This document shows positions 25,484-41,961 of a stretch of DNA of 64,000 nucleotides, one piece after another. The position numbers and the translations under genes were made by a program. The notes under the pieces were generated by a model, which saw nothing but the letters and a program-made list of their open reading frames with translations, did not search any database and was not told the origin of the DNA. Each line of letters starts with the position of its first letter. Positions within the stretch are counted from its first letter, which is position 1. The stretch comes from CAWJPY01 sp963844865 (GTDB lineage: Bacteria > Acidobacteriota > Thermoanaerobaculia > Thermoanaerobaculales > Sulfomarinibacteraceae): the NCBI GenBank assembly GCA_963844865.1, contig CAWJPY010000021.1, positions 62,001 to 126,000 on the forward strand. Reading direction: 5' to 3'.

Positions 25484-27626
25484 CTAGGGTCGGTCGGGGG
25501 CCGGGGCGGGGTGCGGGGTCGCGAACACCTCGTTGGCCAGGAAGCGGTCCAGCTCCCAGGGGGGCTCCCCGCCCCCCAGCCAGCGGTGAAACCAGTCCAG
25601 GTGCGCCAGGTAGTAGAAGGCCATGTCGTACAAGCCCGGCCAGTGGCTGGCATCGGGGAGCACGATCAGCCGTGACGGCACGCCCTGGACCTGGAGGGCC
25701 GTGAAGTACTGCAGGCTCTGCGTGTACGGAACCCGGAAGTCCCGCTCACCGGTGATCACCAGCGACGGGGTGGAGAATCGCTCGACAGAGCTCGAGGGCG
25801 ACCAGCGGCGGTACTGCTCCGAGGTCCAGGGGGTGCCGCAGAGATCGTGCTCGGGGAACCAGAGCTCGTCGGTCCCGCCGTAGATCGAGCTCAGGTCATA
25901 GACGCCCCATCATGGAGGCGATGGCCTGGAAGCGGTCGGTGTGCCCCTCGAACCACATCATCATGTAGCCGCCGTAGGACCACCCCATGGCGCCCATGCG
26001 GTCGGCTATCCACGTAGGGGAGCTCGGCCAGGGCGTCGGTCGACCTTCATCAGGTCGTCGTACACCCGGCCGCCCCAGTCGCAGGCTGATGGCGTCGATG
26101 AAGTCCTGGCCGAAGCCCGTGGAGCCGGTGGGGTTGGGGAAGGCGACCACGTAGCCCTTGCCCGGGTAGACCTGCCAGTCGCCGCGATAGCGGTCCTGCC
26201 ACGGGCTCTGGGGGCCGCCGTGGACGTTGAGGATGAGGGGATACTTCTTCGGGTCGGGTCGAAGTCGTGGGGCTTGATGACGAAGACCTGGACCTTGTAG
26301 TCGCCGGCGCCCTGCACCCACATCTCCTCGGCCGGGCCGGATGTCGACCTCGCTCTCCAGGTCGGCGTTGAAGTGGGTGAGCTGCTCCGGCTCTGCGCCG
26401 GCGCGGGACGGCACGGTACAGACTCGGGCGGCTGCCCCACCCTGGTGCGCCGGTGTAGACCACGCCCCTTGCCGTCGGGAGTGACCGTCCAGCCCGTCGA
26501 TGGTGCCGTCTGTGAGGACTGCGGGACGGGGCGCCGCCCTCGGCGCCGATCCGATAGAGCGGGTGTGCGCCCCTGCTACATCGGCCTGGAAGAGGATCGG
26601 CGGCCGTCCGGGGCCCAGGCGAGGGCGGTCACCCAGTTGTCGAACACGGCATGGTCGGTCAGGTAACGCGACCTCGCCACCCTGGCGGTCGACGCGGGCG
26701 AGCCGGTAGAGGGCCGACTCGTAGCCGGGGACCGCCTGGCTGCGGTAGGCGATGAAGCGGCCGTCCGGGGAGTAGTGCGGGGCGCCGTCCCATCCCTTGT
26801 TGACCGCCGTCAGGTTGCGTGGCTCGGGAGCCGGCGTCGCCGCCGCAACGGGAACGGTCCAGAGATCCGCGTTGGTGGACCGCGCGGGCTCCGGCATCGT
26901 GGTTCGAGACGTAGCAGAGCTCCCGAGAGTCGGGGGAGAAGGCGTAGCCCACCTCGTGGGCGAGGGAGAACGTGGGGCTGTCCCACCGGCCCGGGGTGAG
27001 GTCCCGGGCCACCTCGCCGGTGGAGGCGTTCACCAGCAGGATGTGCCGGAAACGGCCGTCCCGCCAGTAGGTCCCAGTGTCGGTAGAGGAGCTCGTCGGC
27101 CACGTGGGCCTGAGGGGGCCTGCCTCGCGATCCGGTATACAGCGTGCCGTTGCAGTCGGCATCGCCGCCGCACTCGGGGTAGACCGCGGCTGGTGACCGC
27201 GATCCACTTGCCGTCCGGGGAGAACACGGGGTCGGACAGCGCCAGGGGGAAGCTCGTGAGCTGCCGGGCCTCGCCGCCGTCGACCCGCATCACGAAGAGC
27301 TGGGTCTCCTCCCCTGCACGGTCGGAGACGAAGACCAGACGCTCCCCGTCCGGCGAGAACACGGGCATGGTGTCGTGGTGGCGACCGAAGGTGAGCTGGC
27401 GCGCCCGCGTGCCGTGCCCTCCCATGGTCCAGATCTCCGACCAGTCCACGGCCCCGGGCAGATCGTAACGGGTCACCGCGACCGCGATCCTGGTCCCGTC
27501 GGGCGCCACCGCAGGGCTCCCCGGGAACGCGGTCCGGTAGTAATCGGCGATCTCGAACGCGCGCCTGGGAGCCGCCACCGCGGGCAGCGCCAGGAGGCAC
27601 GCGGCAAGCGCCAGGATCCGTCTCAT
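25484..27626 (-). pseudogene. S9-family prolyl oligopeptidase-like peptidase, multiply frameshifted
   Basis: Fragments in all three frames add up to about 714 codons, the normal size of a secreted S9 (acylaminoacyl peptidase/DPP-like) enzyme. From the ATG at 27626 (GGAGG five bases upstream) come a signal peptide and beta-propeller blades ('PVFSPDGERLVFVSDRAG', 'DPVFSPDGKWIAVTS', 'GYAFSPDSRELCYVSN', 'PHYSPDGRFIAYRSQ'). The hydrolase domain follows: 'YPLILNVHGGPQSPW', the nucleophile in 'MGAMGWSYGGYMMMW' (about 25955-26000), then the catalytic aspartate in 'ITGERDFRVP' and histidine in 'PDASHWPG'. At least eight frame changes lie between about 25.89 and 27.2 kb; both ends are clean. Retained motifs suggest assembly indels in a functional gene. 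Confidence 0.8.
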
Positions 27627-28135
27627 GGCCACCTCCGTCAGGCCGTCATCTTACCCGACCAGAGGCATTCCCCGCCCACGGGGTCGCCCCCAGATCGCCA
27701 CCGGGGTCGGCTGCGCCCTCATGCCGGGCTTTCGCGCTCCCCAGGACGCGCCGTCGTCCGTTCGCTCGGTCCGTCGCGACACCCTCCGGGTTCGGCGCCC
27801 CCATGCCCATCCCGGCCAGATCTCTACACGGCTCCTACCCGGCCCACACCGGATGCGGGCGAAGTCGGAGCATGCCTCTGGCCCTTCCGGGTCCAGGGCG
27901 TGGTGGTATAGTCATAGGCAAGAGAGATGAATCGCGAACACTCCTGGAAGTGTTTTCATGTACGCCAGGGCATCCCGGACCGGTCTCTCTGGCTGTCGCT
28001 GACCCTGCCTCATCGCAGGACCAGGACAGAAACGGGCGTGAGCAGCACGCCGGGGAGGCTTGCGGCCCGAGGGTCGCGCGGCCGGCCTCCACGGGGTGCT
28101 CGGCAGGCCCGGCGGGGGCCCGGAAGGAGGAACGG
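27627..28135. other. intergenic region, no gene seen
   Basis: About 510 bases between divergent S9 peptidase and multicopper oxidase genes. The only feature noted is a TATAGT hexamer (about 27906-27911) that could be a -10 for the oxidase gene, without a convincing -35. No repeats or RNA structure were recognised. Confidence 0.4.
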
Positions 28136-31100
28136 ATGGGCGCATCTTGCTGGCGGAAGTTCACCTTGGGCACGTTGATCGTGATCACCGTGTCCCTGAC
28201 CGGCACCATCTCGGCGGGTACACAGGAGGCCCGCACCCCCGACCCGGGCACGGCGCCCGGGACCGTCGTCCACAAAGGGGACAGGGTGACGCCGGCCGAG
28301 CGCCGGAGCGCTGCCCACCACAATCGAGATCTCGGGCTGCTCCCCGGCATCGCGGGCGCGTCCCCCACAGCCACGTCTCCCCTCGGGGTACCCCACTACT
28401 TCGGCCCCTATGCGAACTACGCCAGACAGCCCCGTCCCCGCCGGCAGCGTCACCACCGTCCGGGTCGATGCCGCCGGCGCCGGGTACACCACTCCCACGG
28501 TCGCGATTCTGGACGCGTGGGGAACGGGCAGCGGGGCCACGGCCACTGCGGGCGTCGACGCATCCGGAGGCATCTCGGACATCGTGGTGACCGCTCCGGG
28601 CGCCGGCTACACCGCGCCCATCGTCGTCATCTCCGATGCCACGGGCGCCGGCGCCGCTGCCACGCCGGTCCTGGGTGGACTGACCGGCGGTATTCACAAG
28701 TTCGTCGACACCATGCCCATCGCGAGCACCGATCCCCTCGCCGTCAACGACCTGGGCCAGCAGGTCCCCATCGCCACTCCCGACACCACCACCTACCCGG
28801 GCGACGACTACTACGAGATCGCTCTCGTGGAGACCGAGGAGCAGATGCACGCCGATCTGCCGCCGACGAGGCTGCGCGAGTACGTCCAGCTGTCGACGGC
28901 CACGGTCCCCGGTCAGCAGGTACCCCTCGCCAGCCCCCGACGGCTCGCCAATCCTCCTGCCCGACGGCACCCAGGCCCACGGCGTCACCGCGCCCCACTA
29001 CCTGGGCCCCACGATCGTCTCCCAACGCGATCGGCCGGTGCGCATCACGTTCTACAACCTCCTGCCCACCCAGGGTCCCGGCAACCTCTTCATCCCGGTG
29101 GACTACACGTACATGAGTGCCGGCCCGGGCCCCGCCGCCCCTCCGGGCACGGATTGCTCCGTGACGCCCAAACCGGCAGTCTGCTACACCGAGAACCGGG
29201 GCGTCGTCCACCTCCACGGCGGCCTGACGGCGTGGATCACCGACGGCACCCCGCGGCAGTGGACCGCCCCCGTGGGAGAGACCGGGTCCGACTACCTCAA
29301 GGGCGTGAGCGTGGGCTACGTCCCCGACATGTGGTACCTCGATGGCCACCTGATCCCGGACACCGCGGGCGTGACCACGCCGCCGCAGCCGGGGGCGACC
29401 AACAACCCCGGTCCGGGCATGCTGACCTACTACTTCAGCAACCCCCAGAGCGCGCGCCTCCAGTTCTCCCACGACCACGTGTACGGCACCACGCGCCTCG
29501 ACGTGTACATCGGTGAGGCCGCGGTCTACCTCATCTCCGACCAGGTGGAGAGTGACCTCATCAACGGAACCGACGCCTCGGGCGTCAACCCCGGCCTGGA
29601 GCAAGGTCCTCCCGGACCTGGGCATCCCCCTGGTCATCCAGGACAAAACCTTCGTGGATGCCACCACCATCCTGGCCCAGGATCCCACCTGGCGCTGGGG
29701 CACGGGCACCGTGGACCCAGCTACCGGGGTGCCGGCGCCCAATACCGGTGACCTCTGGTTCCCCCACGTCTACATGCCGGCCCAGAACCCTTGGGATATC
29801 ACCGGCGACCAACGCCTTCGGCCGCTGGATGTACGGCCCCTGGTTCTGCCCCCCTACCACCGACCCGCCTCCAGCCGGTGGCGAACCCCTACTACGACCC
29901 CACCTGTGACTCCGCCAGCCACTGGTGCGAGCCGCCCATGATGCCCGCAGGTCCCCGACCCCTCCTCGGGCATGGAGGCCTTCAACGACACGCCGATCGT
30001 CAACGGCACCGTCTACCCGACCTCGATGGTGGAGCCCAAGGCCTACCGCTTCCGCATCCTGAGCATCGCCGACGACCGTTTCTTCAACCTGCACTTCTAC
30101 GTGGCCGCCGACAAGAACTCGCCCACCACCGCGGGGACCACCGGCACGGTGCTGTGTGACGGCTCGACAGCCATCCCGGCCACCGACTGCACCGAAGTCA
30201 AGATGGTCCCCGCGGTCGCGACCCCCGGGTTCCCGGCCACCTGGTCCAACGACGGCCGCGCGGGGGGCGTGCCCGGATCCGGCGACCGCCGGCCCGCCGT
30301 GGATCCAGATCGGCACCGAGGGCGGCTTCTTGCCGGCGCCGGTGGTGGTGCCGCCGCCAGCCCATCAACTGGAACGTACGAACACCGACCGCCTTCAACG
30401 TCGGCAATGTCACCGACCACTCGCTGCTACTGGGGCCGGCGGAGCGGGCGGACGTGATCGTGGACTTCTCCGCAGTATGCCGGCAAGACGCTGATCATGT
30501 ACAACGACGCGCCGGCCGCCTTCCCGGCCCTCGACCCCCGCTACGACTACTACACGGGGCGACCCGAGCCAGATGGACTCGGGTGGCGCCCCCACCACCC
30601 AGCCGGGCTACGGTCCCAACACCCGCACCGTGATGCAGATACGGGTCGCGGCAGACGCGGTACGACGAGCAGCCCATCGCGCCCTACGACGTGGCCACGC
30701 TCCGGAGTCGTGTTCGCCAAGACGACCGCGCCACCGGCAAGCGCGGCGTCTTCGAGGTCTCGCAGGCCGCCGCTCATCGTGCCCCAGGCGGCCTACAACT
30801 CGGCCTACGACACCACCTTCCCGGCGACCATCCCCGCGCAGTACGTCCAGATCATGGACCTGTCCAAGACCTTCACGCCCATCGACGCCACCACCGGGTT
30901 GGCCACGATGCACGCCGGTGGACATCACCTTCGAGAACAAGGCCATCCACGACGAGATGGGTGCGGCCTACGACCACGTACGGGCGGATGAGCGGCCTGC
31001 TAGGGCCTGGAGGTACCCAACGTCACCAACGCGTCAACAAGAACATCCTGCTCTACCCGCTATGCCAGCCCGCCCACCGACATCGGAGTCCAGGTGCTGT

Positions 31101-31962
31101 CGACCTCCGTGGAGCCACGGAGGACGGCACCCAGATCTGGAAGATCACCCACAACGGCGTCGACACCCACCCCATCCACGTCCACCTGTTCAACGTCCAG
31201 CTGATCAACCGGGTCGCCTGGGACGGGGCCCTGCATACCGCCCGACCCCAACGAGCTGGGCTGGAAGGAAACCTTGCGGGTGAACCCCCTGGAGGACACC
31301 ATCATCGCCCTCCGGCCGACCACCCCGCAGCTGCCGTTCGAGGTGCCCAACAGCATCCGCCTCATCGACTCCGACCATGCCCGAGGGCGCGCTCGCTGAC
31401 GGGCCGCCCGGCGGCTTCACCGACTCCGCACGGCCAACGCCGATCACCGATCGTACAACCACTATGTCAACTACGGGTAGGAGTACATGTGGCACTGCCA
31501 CATCCTGAGCCACGAAGAGATGGACATGATGCACACCTTCGCCCTGGCGGTGCGACCCCGGGCGCCGGACGCCCTCGAGCTCCGGATCGTCGACACCGGT
31601 GCGGCGCACCGCGCTCGAGCTGAGCTGGAGGGAACCGCTCGCAGAACGAGACCGGCTTCGAGGTACAGACCGCCGCCCAGCCCGAGGGGCCGTGGACCAC
31701 CATCGCCACCGTTCCCGCGACGGTGGGCGCCGGGTCGCGGGTGAGCACCCTGGACACGAGCTACACGGGGGTGGGCGCCTACTACCAGGTCGTCGCCGAG
31801 AATGTGGTCGGGGACACCTTCGACTACGGCGCGGGCACGGTCGGCTTTCCCACCAGGACGGCCGTCTCCCCGCCCTCCAACGTGGTGGACTCCACGGGCC
31901 TCATCTTCATGGACGGCTTCGAGACGGGCAGCACCGCGGCGTGGACCGCGGCCTATCCGTGA
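28136..31962 (+). pseudogene. large secreted multicopper oxidase, multiply frameshifted
   Basis: About 1,275 codons from an ATG at 28136 with AAGGAGG upstream. A signal peptide is followed by two tandem beta repeats ('GAGYTTPTVAIL' and 'GAGYTAPIVVIS'). The multicopper oxidase core keeps all four copper motifs: HLHG (29209-29220), HDH (29470-29478), HPIHVH (31168-31185) and WHCHILSHEEMDMM (from 31490). The C-terminus has a fibronectin-like stretch and ends 'LIFMDGFETGSTAAWTAAYP', a tail recurrent in secreted acidobacterial proteins. At least ten frame changes, plus a TAG at 31478 just before the last copper motif, break the frame. The motifs are perfect, so indels in the assembly are likelier than decay. 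Extracellular oxidation of phenolics, Mn or Cu is possible. Confidence 0.8.
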
Positions 31963-32033
31963 TGGTGACGACCATGCCTGAGACCACGACTCCGACGGGT
32001 CCTCAGCCCCACCTCGACGGGAGGTCTTCGCTC

Positions 32034-32890
32034 ATGACACAGCTTCGCTCCGTCATTCACCGTGCCCTGATCCCACCGCCCCTTCCCGCCCGGGCGCCGC
32101 GCCGTCCGACGATCTTCGTGATCGTGCTCATGCTCGTCGGCGCCGGGCTTCCGGCGTGGGCCAGCGGGCTTGCCGTCAATCCCGCGTCCGCTCAGGAGGG
32201 GAGCTTCGGCCTCGAGGTCGACACCGGCTCCATCTGCGCTTCGTCCCAGGACGTGGTCGTACCCGCCCAGACGGTCACCGGCGCCCTCGTCGAGCAGGCG
32301 TGCGACGCCATCACCGCCGGATCGGGCGTGGTCATCTCCAGGACCGGGTCGGTCGACCTTTCGGCCGGCCACACCGTGGTGCTGGACAACGGGTTCAGCG
32401 TGCAGCAGGGAGGGACCTTGCGCGCGGGCCTCGATCCCTCCCTCGCGGGCGTCGCCTACGTGGAGGACGACTCCCCCTCGTCTGAGACCAGCTACAGGGC
32501 GGAGTTCCACCTCGACGCGGACTCCCTGACCCTCGGGGCCGGCGACCGGTTGGAGCACTTCGTCGCCTACGACGCCCTGGGAGACCCCACGGTCCGGGTC
32601 GTGATCATCCCGGGCCCGGCGCTCGTCCTCGAGGTCCTGGACAGCACCGGCGCTACGCTCACGAGCCCCGGCATCGCCCTCGCTCCCGGCTAGGAACTCG
32701 GTCACCCTGGACTGGTCGGCCTGGGCCGGCGGCGGCGGTCTCGCACTCCGTCAACGGGTCCGGCGAGCAGGACGTGGGCGGCACCAGCACGCGCCGAGTG
32801 GACGCCGTGCGTTGGGGCTCGGTGGATGGGTCCATGACCGGGGTATCCGGGACGGTGATGGTGGGCGCGTTCACCTCGTCGCGTTCGGTC
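32034..32890 (+). pseudogene. secreted hypothetical protein, frameshifted near its end
   Basis: The ATG at 32034 follows GGGAGG by nine bases. The first 220 codons are clean: a signal peptide or anchor ('IFVIVLMLVGAGLPAWASG'), then 'VVVPAQTVTGALVEQACDAITAGSGVVIS' and 'VDLSAGHTVVLDNGFSVQQGGTLRAGLDPSLAG', a beta-solenoid-like motif found in many secreted bacterial proteins, then a beta-sandwich ('YRAEFHLDADSLTLGAGDRLEHFVAYD'). A stop at 32691 interrupts a sequence that continues in other frames ('NSVTLDWSAWAGGG', then 'VDAVRWGSVDGSMTGVSGTVMVGAFTS'). The true end is uncertain, around 32,880-32,890. Function unknown. Confidence 0.55.
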
Positions 32891-32956
32891 GCGTGGTGCG
32901 TCTGGCACCTGTCGCGGCGCGTGGGCGGCCCCCGCGCGCCGCGGCGATGCTCCCGG

Positions 32957-33247
32957 TCAGTCCGTCGACCGCTCTCCGGCCACCATCTCCATGGCCCGAT
33001 CGATGGGGATGTGGACCACCCCCTTCGCCTGGTTCACCCAGCCGTAGCTGTTGAGCCGCTCGAGCTGGTCGGCGTCGAGCTGCTGCAGGGCCTGGTACGG
33101 CTGGGAGGTGACCTTCTTCGCCGTCTCCTTGCGCTGCATGGAGTAGAAGAGCGCCTGCAGGCCCACGATGACGACGAACAAAAGGACCGCTCCGACGAGG
33201 CCGACCACCGCCGACAGGGGCACGTTGGGATCCTCATAGCGAACCAT
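32957..33247 (-). CDS. small membrane protein of the alternative complex III operon
   Basis: 96 residues: one N-terminal membrane helix ('LSAVVGLVGAVLLFVVIVGLQALFY') and a soluble tail with 'QLERLNSYGWVNQAKGVVHIPIDRAMEMV'. That tail recurs in small proteins encoded within or next to complex III/oxidase operons. It starts 12 bases after actF and is the last gene of the operon. It may be a small accessory subunit (ActG/ActH-like) or an assembly factor; the name is not assigned because subunit nomenclature differs between phyla. Confidence 0.7.
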   Translation of the reverse strand: MVRYEDPNVPLSAVVGLVGAVLLFVVIVGLQALFYSMQRKETAKKVTSQPYQALQQLDADQLERLNSYGWVNQAKGVVHIPIDRAMEMVAGERSTD

Positions 33248-33259
33248 GGTGTGCCTCCC

Positions 33260-34462
33260 TCATGCGCCGTGGAACGCCAGCGACTCGTCCAGCCTCGGGT
33301 CGCGCTCGGGGACCAGGGAGGCCCGCCGGAGCTGGAACCCGAGCCCCACCACCCAGACCGCACCCATGGCCACGAAGCAGAGCACGTCCAGGGCGCCGAA
33401 GCGGGCTCCGGCGGGGCTGAACTCGGGCACCGCCAGGTAGTAGATGTCGAGCCAGCACATTGCGAGCATGTACGCACCGGTCACGGCCAGCAGGCGCGGC
33501 CGCCGCTTGATGAAGCGGGACACCAGGAGGAGGAACGGCAGCACGAAGTGCCCGAACAGCAGGATGACGCTGATCCACGTCCAGCTCCCGGTCTGCCGCC
33601 GCAGGTACCAGCTCGTCTCCTCGGGGAGGTTGCCGTACCAGATGAGCAGGTACTGGGAGAACGCGATGTAGGCCCAGAACACGATGAACGCGAACAGCAG
33701 CTTGCCCACGTCGTGGTAGTGCTCGACCGTCACCACCCTGCCCAGCAGCCCCCAGCCCTGCACCACCACCATGAGGATCGGCAGCAGGGCCAGGAAGCCC
33801 ACCGCCGCCGCCGCGAAGTAGTAGACCCCGAAGATGGTGCTGAACCAGTGCGGGGCCAGGGACATGAGGAGGTCGAAGGCGGCGAAGTTGATGGTCACGG
33901 CGAACAGGACCAGCCCCGGCGCGCTGCGTCGCTCCATGCCGATGGTCAGCTCCGGGTCGCCGCTCGCATCCTGGGCCAGGGAGCGGCCTTGGAAGTAGCG
34001 CGCGAGCAGGATCCAGACCGCGAAGTAGAGCACGATGCGGACCACGAAGAAGGCCGGGTTCAGGTATCCGGCCTTGCCGGCGAGGACCGGATCGGCGGCC
34101 ACCTCGGCGGCGTGGGTCCAGTGGTACAGGTGGTGCATCCAGATCAGGATGGGGAGCGCCAGCGGGACCATGACCACCACGGTGCCGGCCACGCCCTCTC
34201 CCAGCCGGCGCACCACGACGCTCCAGCCCGCTCGCGTCACGTGCTGCAGCATGACGAAGAACAGACCGCCCAGGGACAGGCTGAGGAAGAATGAGAAGCT
34301 CACCAGGTAGGTCTGCAGCAGGTGCACCCAGGCGCCGGTCGCGGCGGCCAGCAGGAGGCCCGCGGCGGCGGCGGCCACCCCGCCCCCGGCGCAGGCCCGC
34401 ATCACCACCGTCACCCGGGCGTCGAGGAAGCGGGGCTCGGTGGAGATGTCGATGGTCCTCAT
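33260..34462 (-). CDS. actF: alternative complex III subunit ActF
   Basis: 400 residues with about ten membrane helices. ActF is the second, non-NrfD-annotated integral subunit of the quinol:cytochrome c/HiPIP oxidoreductase and is structurally related to ActC. Seen: 'FFLSLSLGGLFFVMLQHVTRAGWSVVVRR', 'PILIWMHHLYHWTHA', 'FDLLMSLAPHWFSTIFGVYYFA', 'WAYIAFSQYLLIWYGNLPEETSWY' and 'GHFVLPFLLLVSR', all family-typical. It follows actE by ten bases in the polycistronic operon. Confidence 0.93.
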   Translation of the reverse strand: MRTIDISTEPRFLDARVTVVMRACAGGGVAAAAAGLLLAAATGAWVHLLQTYLVSFSFFLSLSLGGLFFVMLQHVTRAGWSVVVRRLGEGVAGTVVVMVPLALPILIWMHHLYHWTHAAEVAADPVLAGKAGYLNPAFFVVRIVLYFAVWILLARYFQGRSLAQDASGDPELTIGMERRSAPGLVLFAVTINFAAFDLLMSLAPHWFSTIFGVYYFAAAAVGFLALLPILMVVVQGWGLLGRVVTVEHYHDVGKLLFAFIVFWAYIAFSQYLLIWYGNLPEETSWYLRRQTGSWTWISVILLFGHFVLPFLLLVSRFIKRRPRLLAVTGAYMLAMCWLDIYYLAVPEFSPAGARFGALDVLCFVAMGAVWVVGLGFQLRRASLVPERDPRLDESLAFHGA

Positions 34463-34472
34463 CCGGGCTCTC

Positions 34473-35120
34473 CTAACGCAGGGACGCCCGAACGTCGGGC
34501 GGCACGTCGCCGATGCCGGCGTCCTGGCTGCGCTGCAGGGCGCGCACGTAGGCGACGATGGCCCACCGGTCGGGCACCGGGATCTGCGCCCCGTAGGAGG
34601 GCATGTTGCGGATCCCGTTGGAGATGGTGTTGAAGATGTGGCCGTCGGGCCGGCCCCTCACCAGGTCGGTGTGGTAGGAGGAGGGCGGGGTCCAGGTCCC
34701 CTCCTGCAGCGCCTCAGCCCGCTTCGCCACCATGCCGTCGCCGTATCCCACCAGGCCGTGGCAGGGGGAGCAGTAGATGTCGTACCGCTGCTGCCCCCGC
34801 TCCAGGAGACCCATGGTCACCGGCACCGGGATCGTCTCCACCCAGTCGTCGCCCACCTTCCCCCGCCAGTACGCATCGTCGGAACGGAGCTCGTCCGTCG
34901 CCACCGTGCCGGAGACCGGCGGCCGCATGGCGCGGCGGTCCGCGAACAGGCGGTTCGAGGCCTGGGCCTTGAACTTGGGCTGGTTGTCCATGTCCGGAAT
35001 GAGGTGGATCCGGGGCGCGGTGGACGTGACGGTGCGGGCCCGGGCGATGAGCACGAGCGGCACCCACGACAGGACCACCAGCACCACCAGGAGGTAGATC
35101 AGCCAGCGCGGCATGCTCAT
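34473..35120 (-). CDS. actE: alternative complex III mono-heme cytochrome c subunit ActE
   Basis: 215 residues. One N-terminal membrane anchor ('LIYLLVVLVVLSWVPLVLIA') precedes a periplasmic class I cytochrome c domain with heme motif CSPCH in 'YDIYCSPCHGLVGYGDG' and the axial methionine in 'GIRNMPSYG'. ActE passes electrons from the pentaheme subunit to downstream acceptors. The start at 35120 overlaps the actD stop by four bases (translational coupling). Confidence 0.94.
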   Translation of the reverse strand: MSMPRWLIYLLVVLVVLSWVPLVLIARARTVTSTAPRIHLIPDMDNQPKFKAQASNRLFADRRAMRPPVSGTVATDELRSDDAYWRGKVGDDWVETIPVPVTMGLLERGQQRYDIYCSPCHGLVGYGDGMVAKRAEALQEGTWTPPSSYHTDLVRGRPDGHIFNTISNGIRNMPSYGAQIPVPDRWAIVAYVRALQRSQDAGIGDVPPDVRASLR

Positions 35121-35673
35121 GTCCGCACCTCTTCGATGTGGATGCCGCCCAGCTCCTCCATCAGCTCCCAGGTGCGCCCCCGGTCGAACAGGGGGTCGGA
35201 GGCCTGGATGCTGATGAAGAACCGGTCGTTGGTGGCCCGCCGGAAGCGCTCACTGGTGTGCAGGGGGTGGTAGAGCTGGGGAAGGCCGTTGGCGATGAGC
35301 ATGCCCAGCAGGGAGCCGAAGGCCGCGAACAGGATGGTGAGCTCGAACATCACCGGGATGTCGGCGGGCAGGCTGAAGACCGGCTTGCCGCTGATCACGA
35401 AGGGGTAGTCGAAGGCATTGGTGTACCACTGCAGGAGCAGTGCGCAGGCGGTGCCTGTGAGGCCGCTGGCGAACACGAGGTAGGGCAGCCTGGTCTTGCG
35501 CACCCCCATGGCCCCGTCCAGCCCGTGCACCGCGAACGGCGTGTGGGCGTCCCAACGCGTGTAGCCCGCGTCCCGCACCTGCTCGGCGGCGGCCAGCAGG
35601 GTCTGGACGTCGTCGAACTCCACGAGGTAGCCGTACAGCGTGCCCCCGGCGGCCCGTTCCGTCGCGACGGCGC

Positions 35674-35677
<4 letters not shown>
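35117..35677 (-). CDS. actD: alternative complex III subunit ActD (DUF3341)
   Basis: 186 residues. DUF3341 pattern: 'LYGYLVEFDDVQTLLAAAEQVRDAGYTRWDAHTPFAVHGLD' at the N-terminus, two membrane helices ('LVFASGLTGTACALLLQWY', 'FELTILFAAFGSLLGMLIANGLP') and a C-terminal 'DRFFISIQASD' strand. A structural membrane subunit without cofactors. It overlaps both actC and actE by four bases. Confidence 0.94.
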
Positions 35678-37089
<1,412 letters not shown>

Positions 37090-37093
37090 GACG

Positions 37094-40138
<3,045 letters not shown>

Positions 40139-40152
40139 GCCCGCTCCCTCCC

Positions 40153-40821
<669 letters not shown>

Positions 40822-40829
40822 GGGGTCGA

Positions 40830-40858
40830 ATCCTAGCCACGCTCAAACGAGAAGTCAA
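40830..40858 (-). promoter_or_regulatory. act operon promoter
   Basis: On the minus strand: TTGACT (40858-40853), a 17-base spacer, TAGGAT (40835-40830), then eight bases to the actA ATG. No ribosome site is present. Confidence 0.65.
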
Positions 40859-40873
40859 GTGTCCCGTCCCGTG

Positions 40874-40879
40874 TAGAAT
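40874..40879 (+). promoter_or_regulatory. -10 element of the threonine aldolase gene
   Basis: TAGAAT (five of six consensus bases) ends seven bases before the ATG at 40887. The -35 is weak, and its position overlaps the divergent act promoter. Confidence 0.45.
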
Positions 40880-40886
40880 GCGCCCC

Positions 40887-41927
<1,041 letters not shown>

Positions 41928-41961
41928 CCGGACCCTCGGCGTTCCCGGCCCGAGCGCGCCG

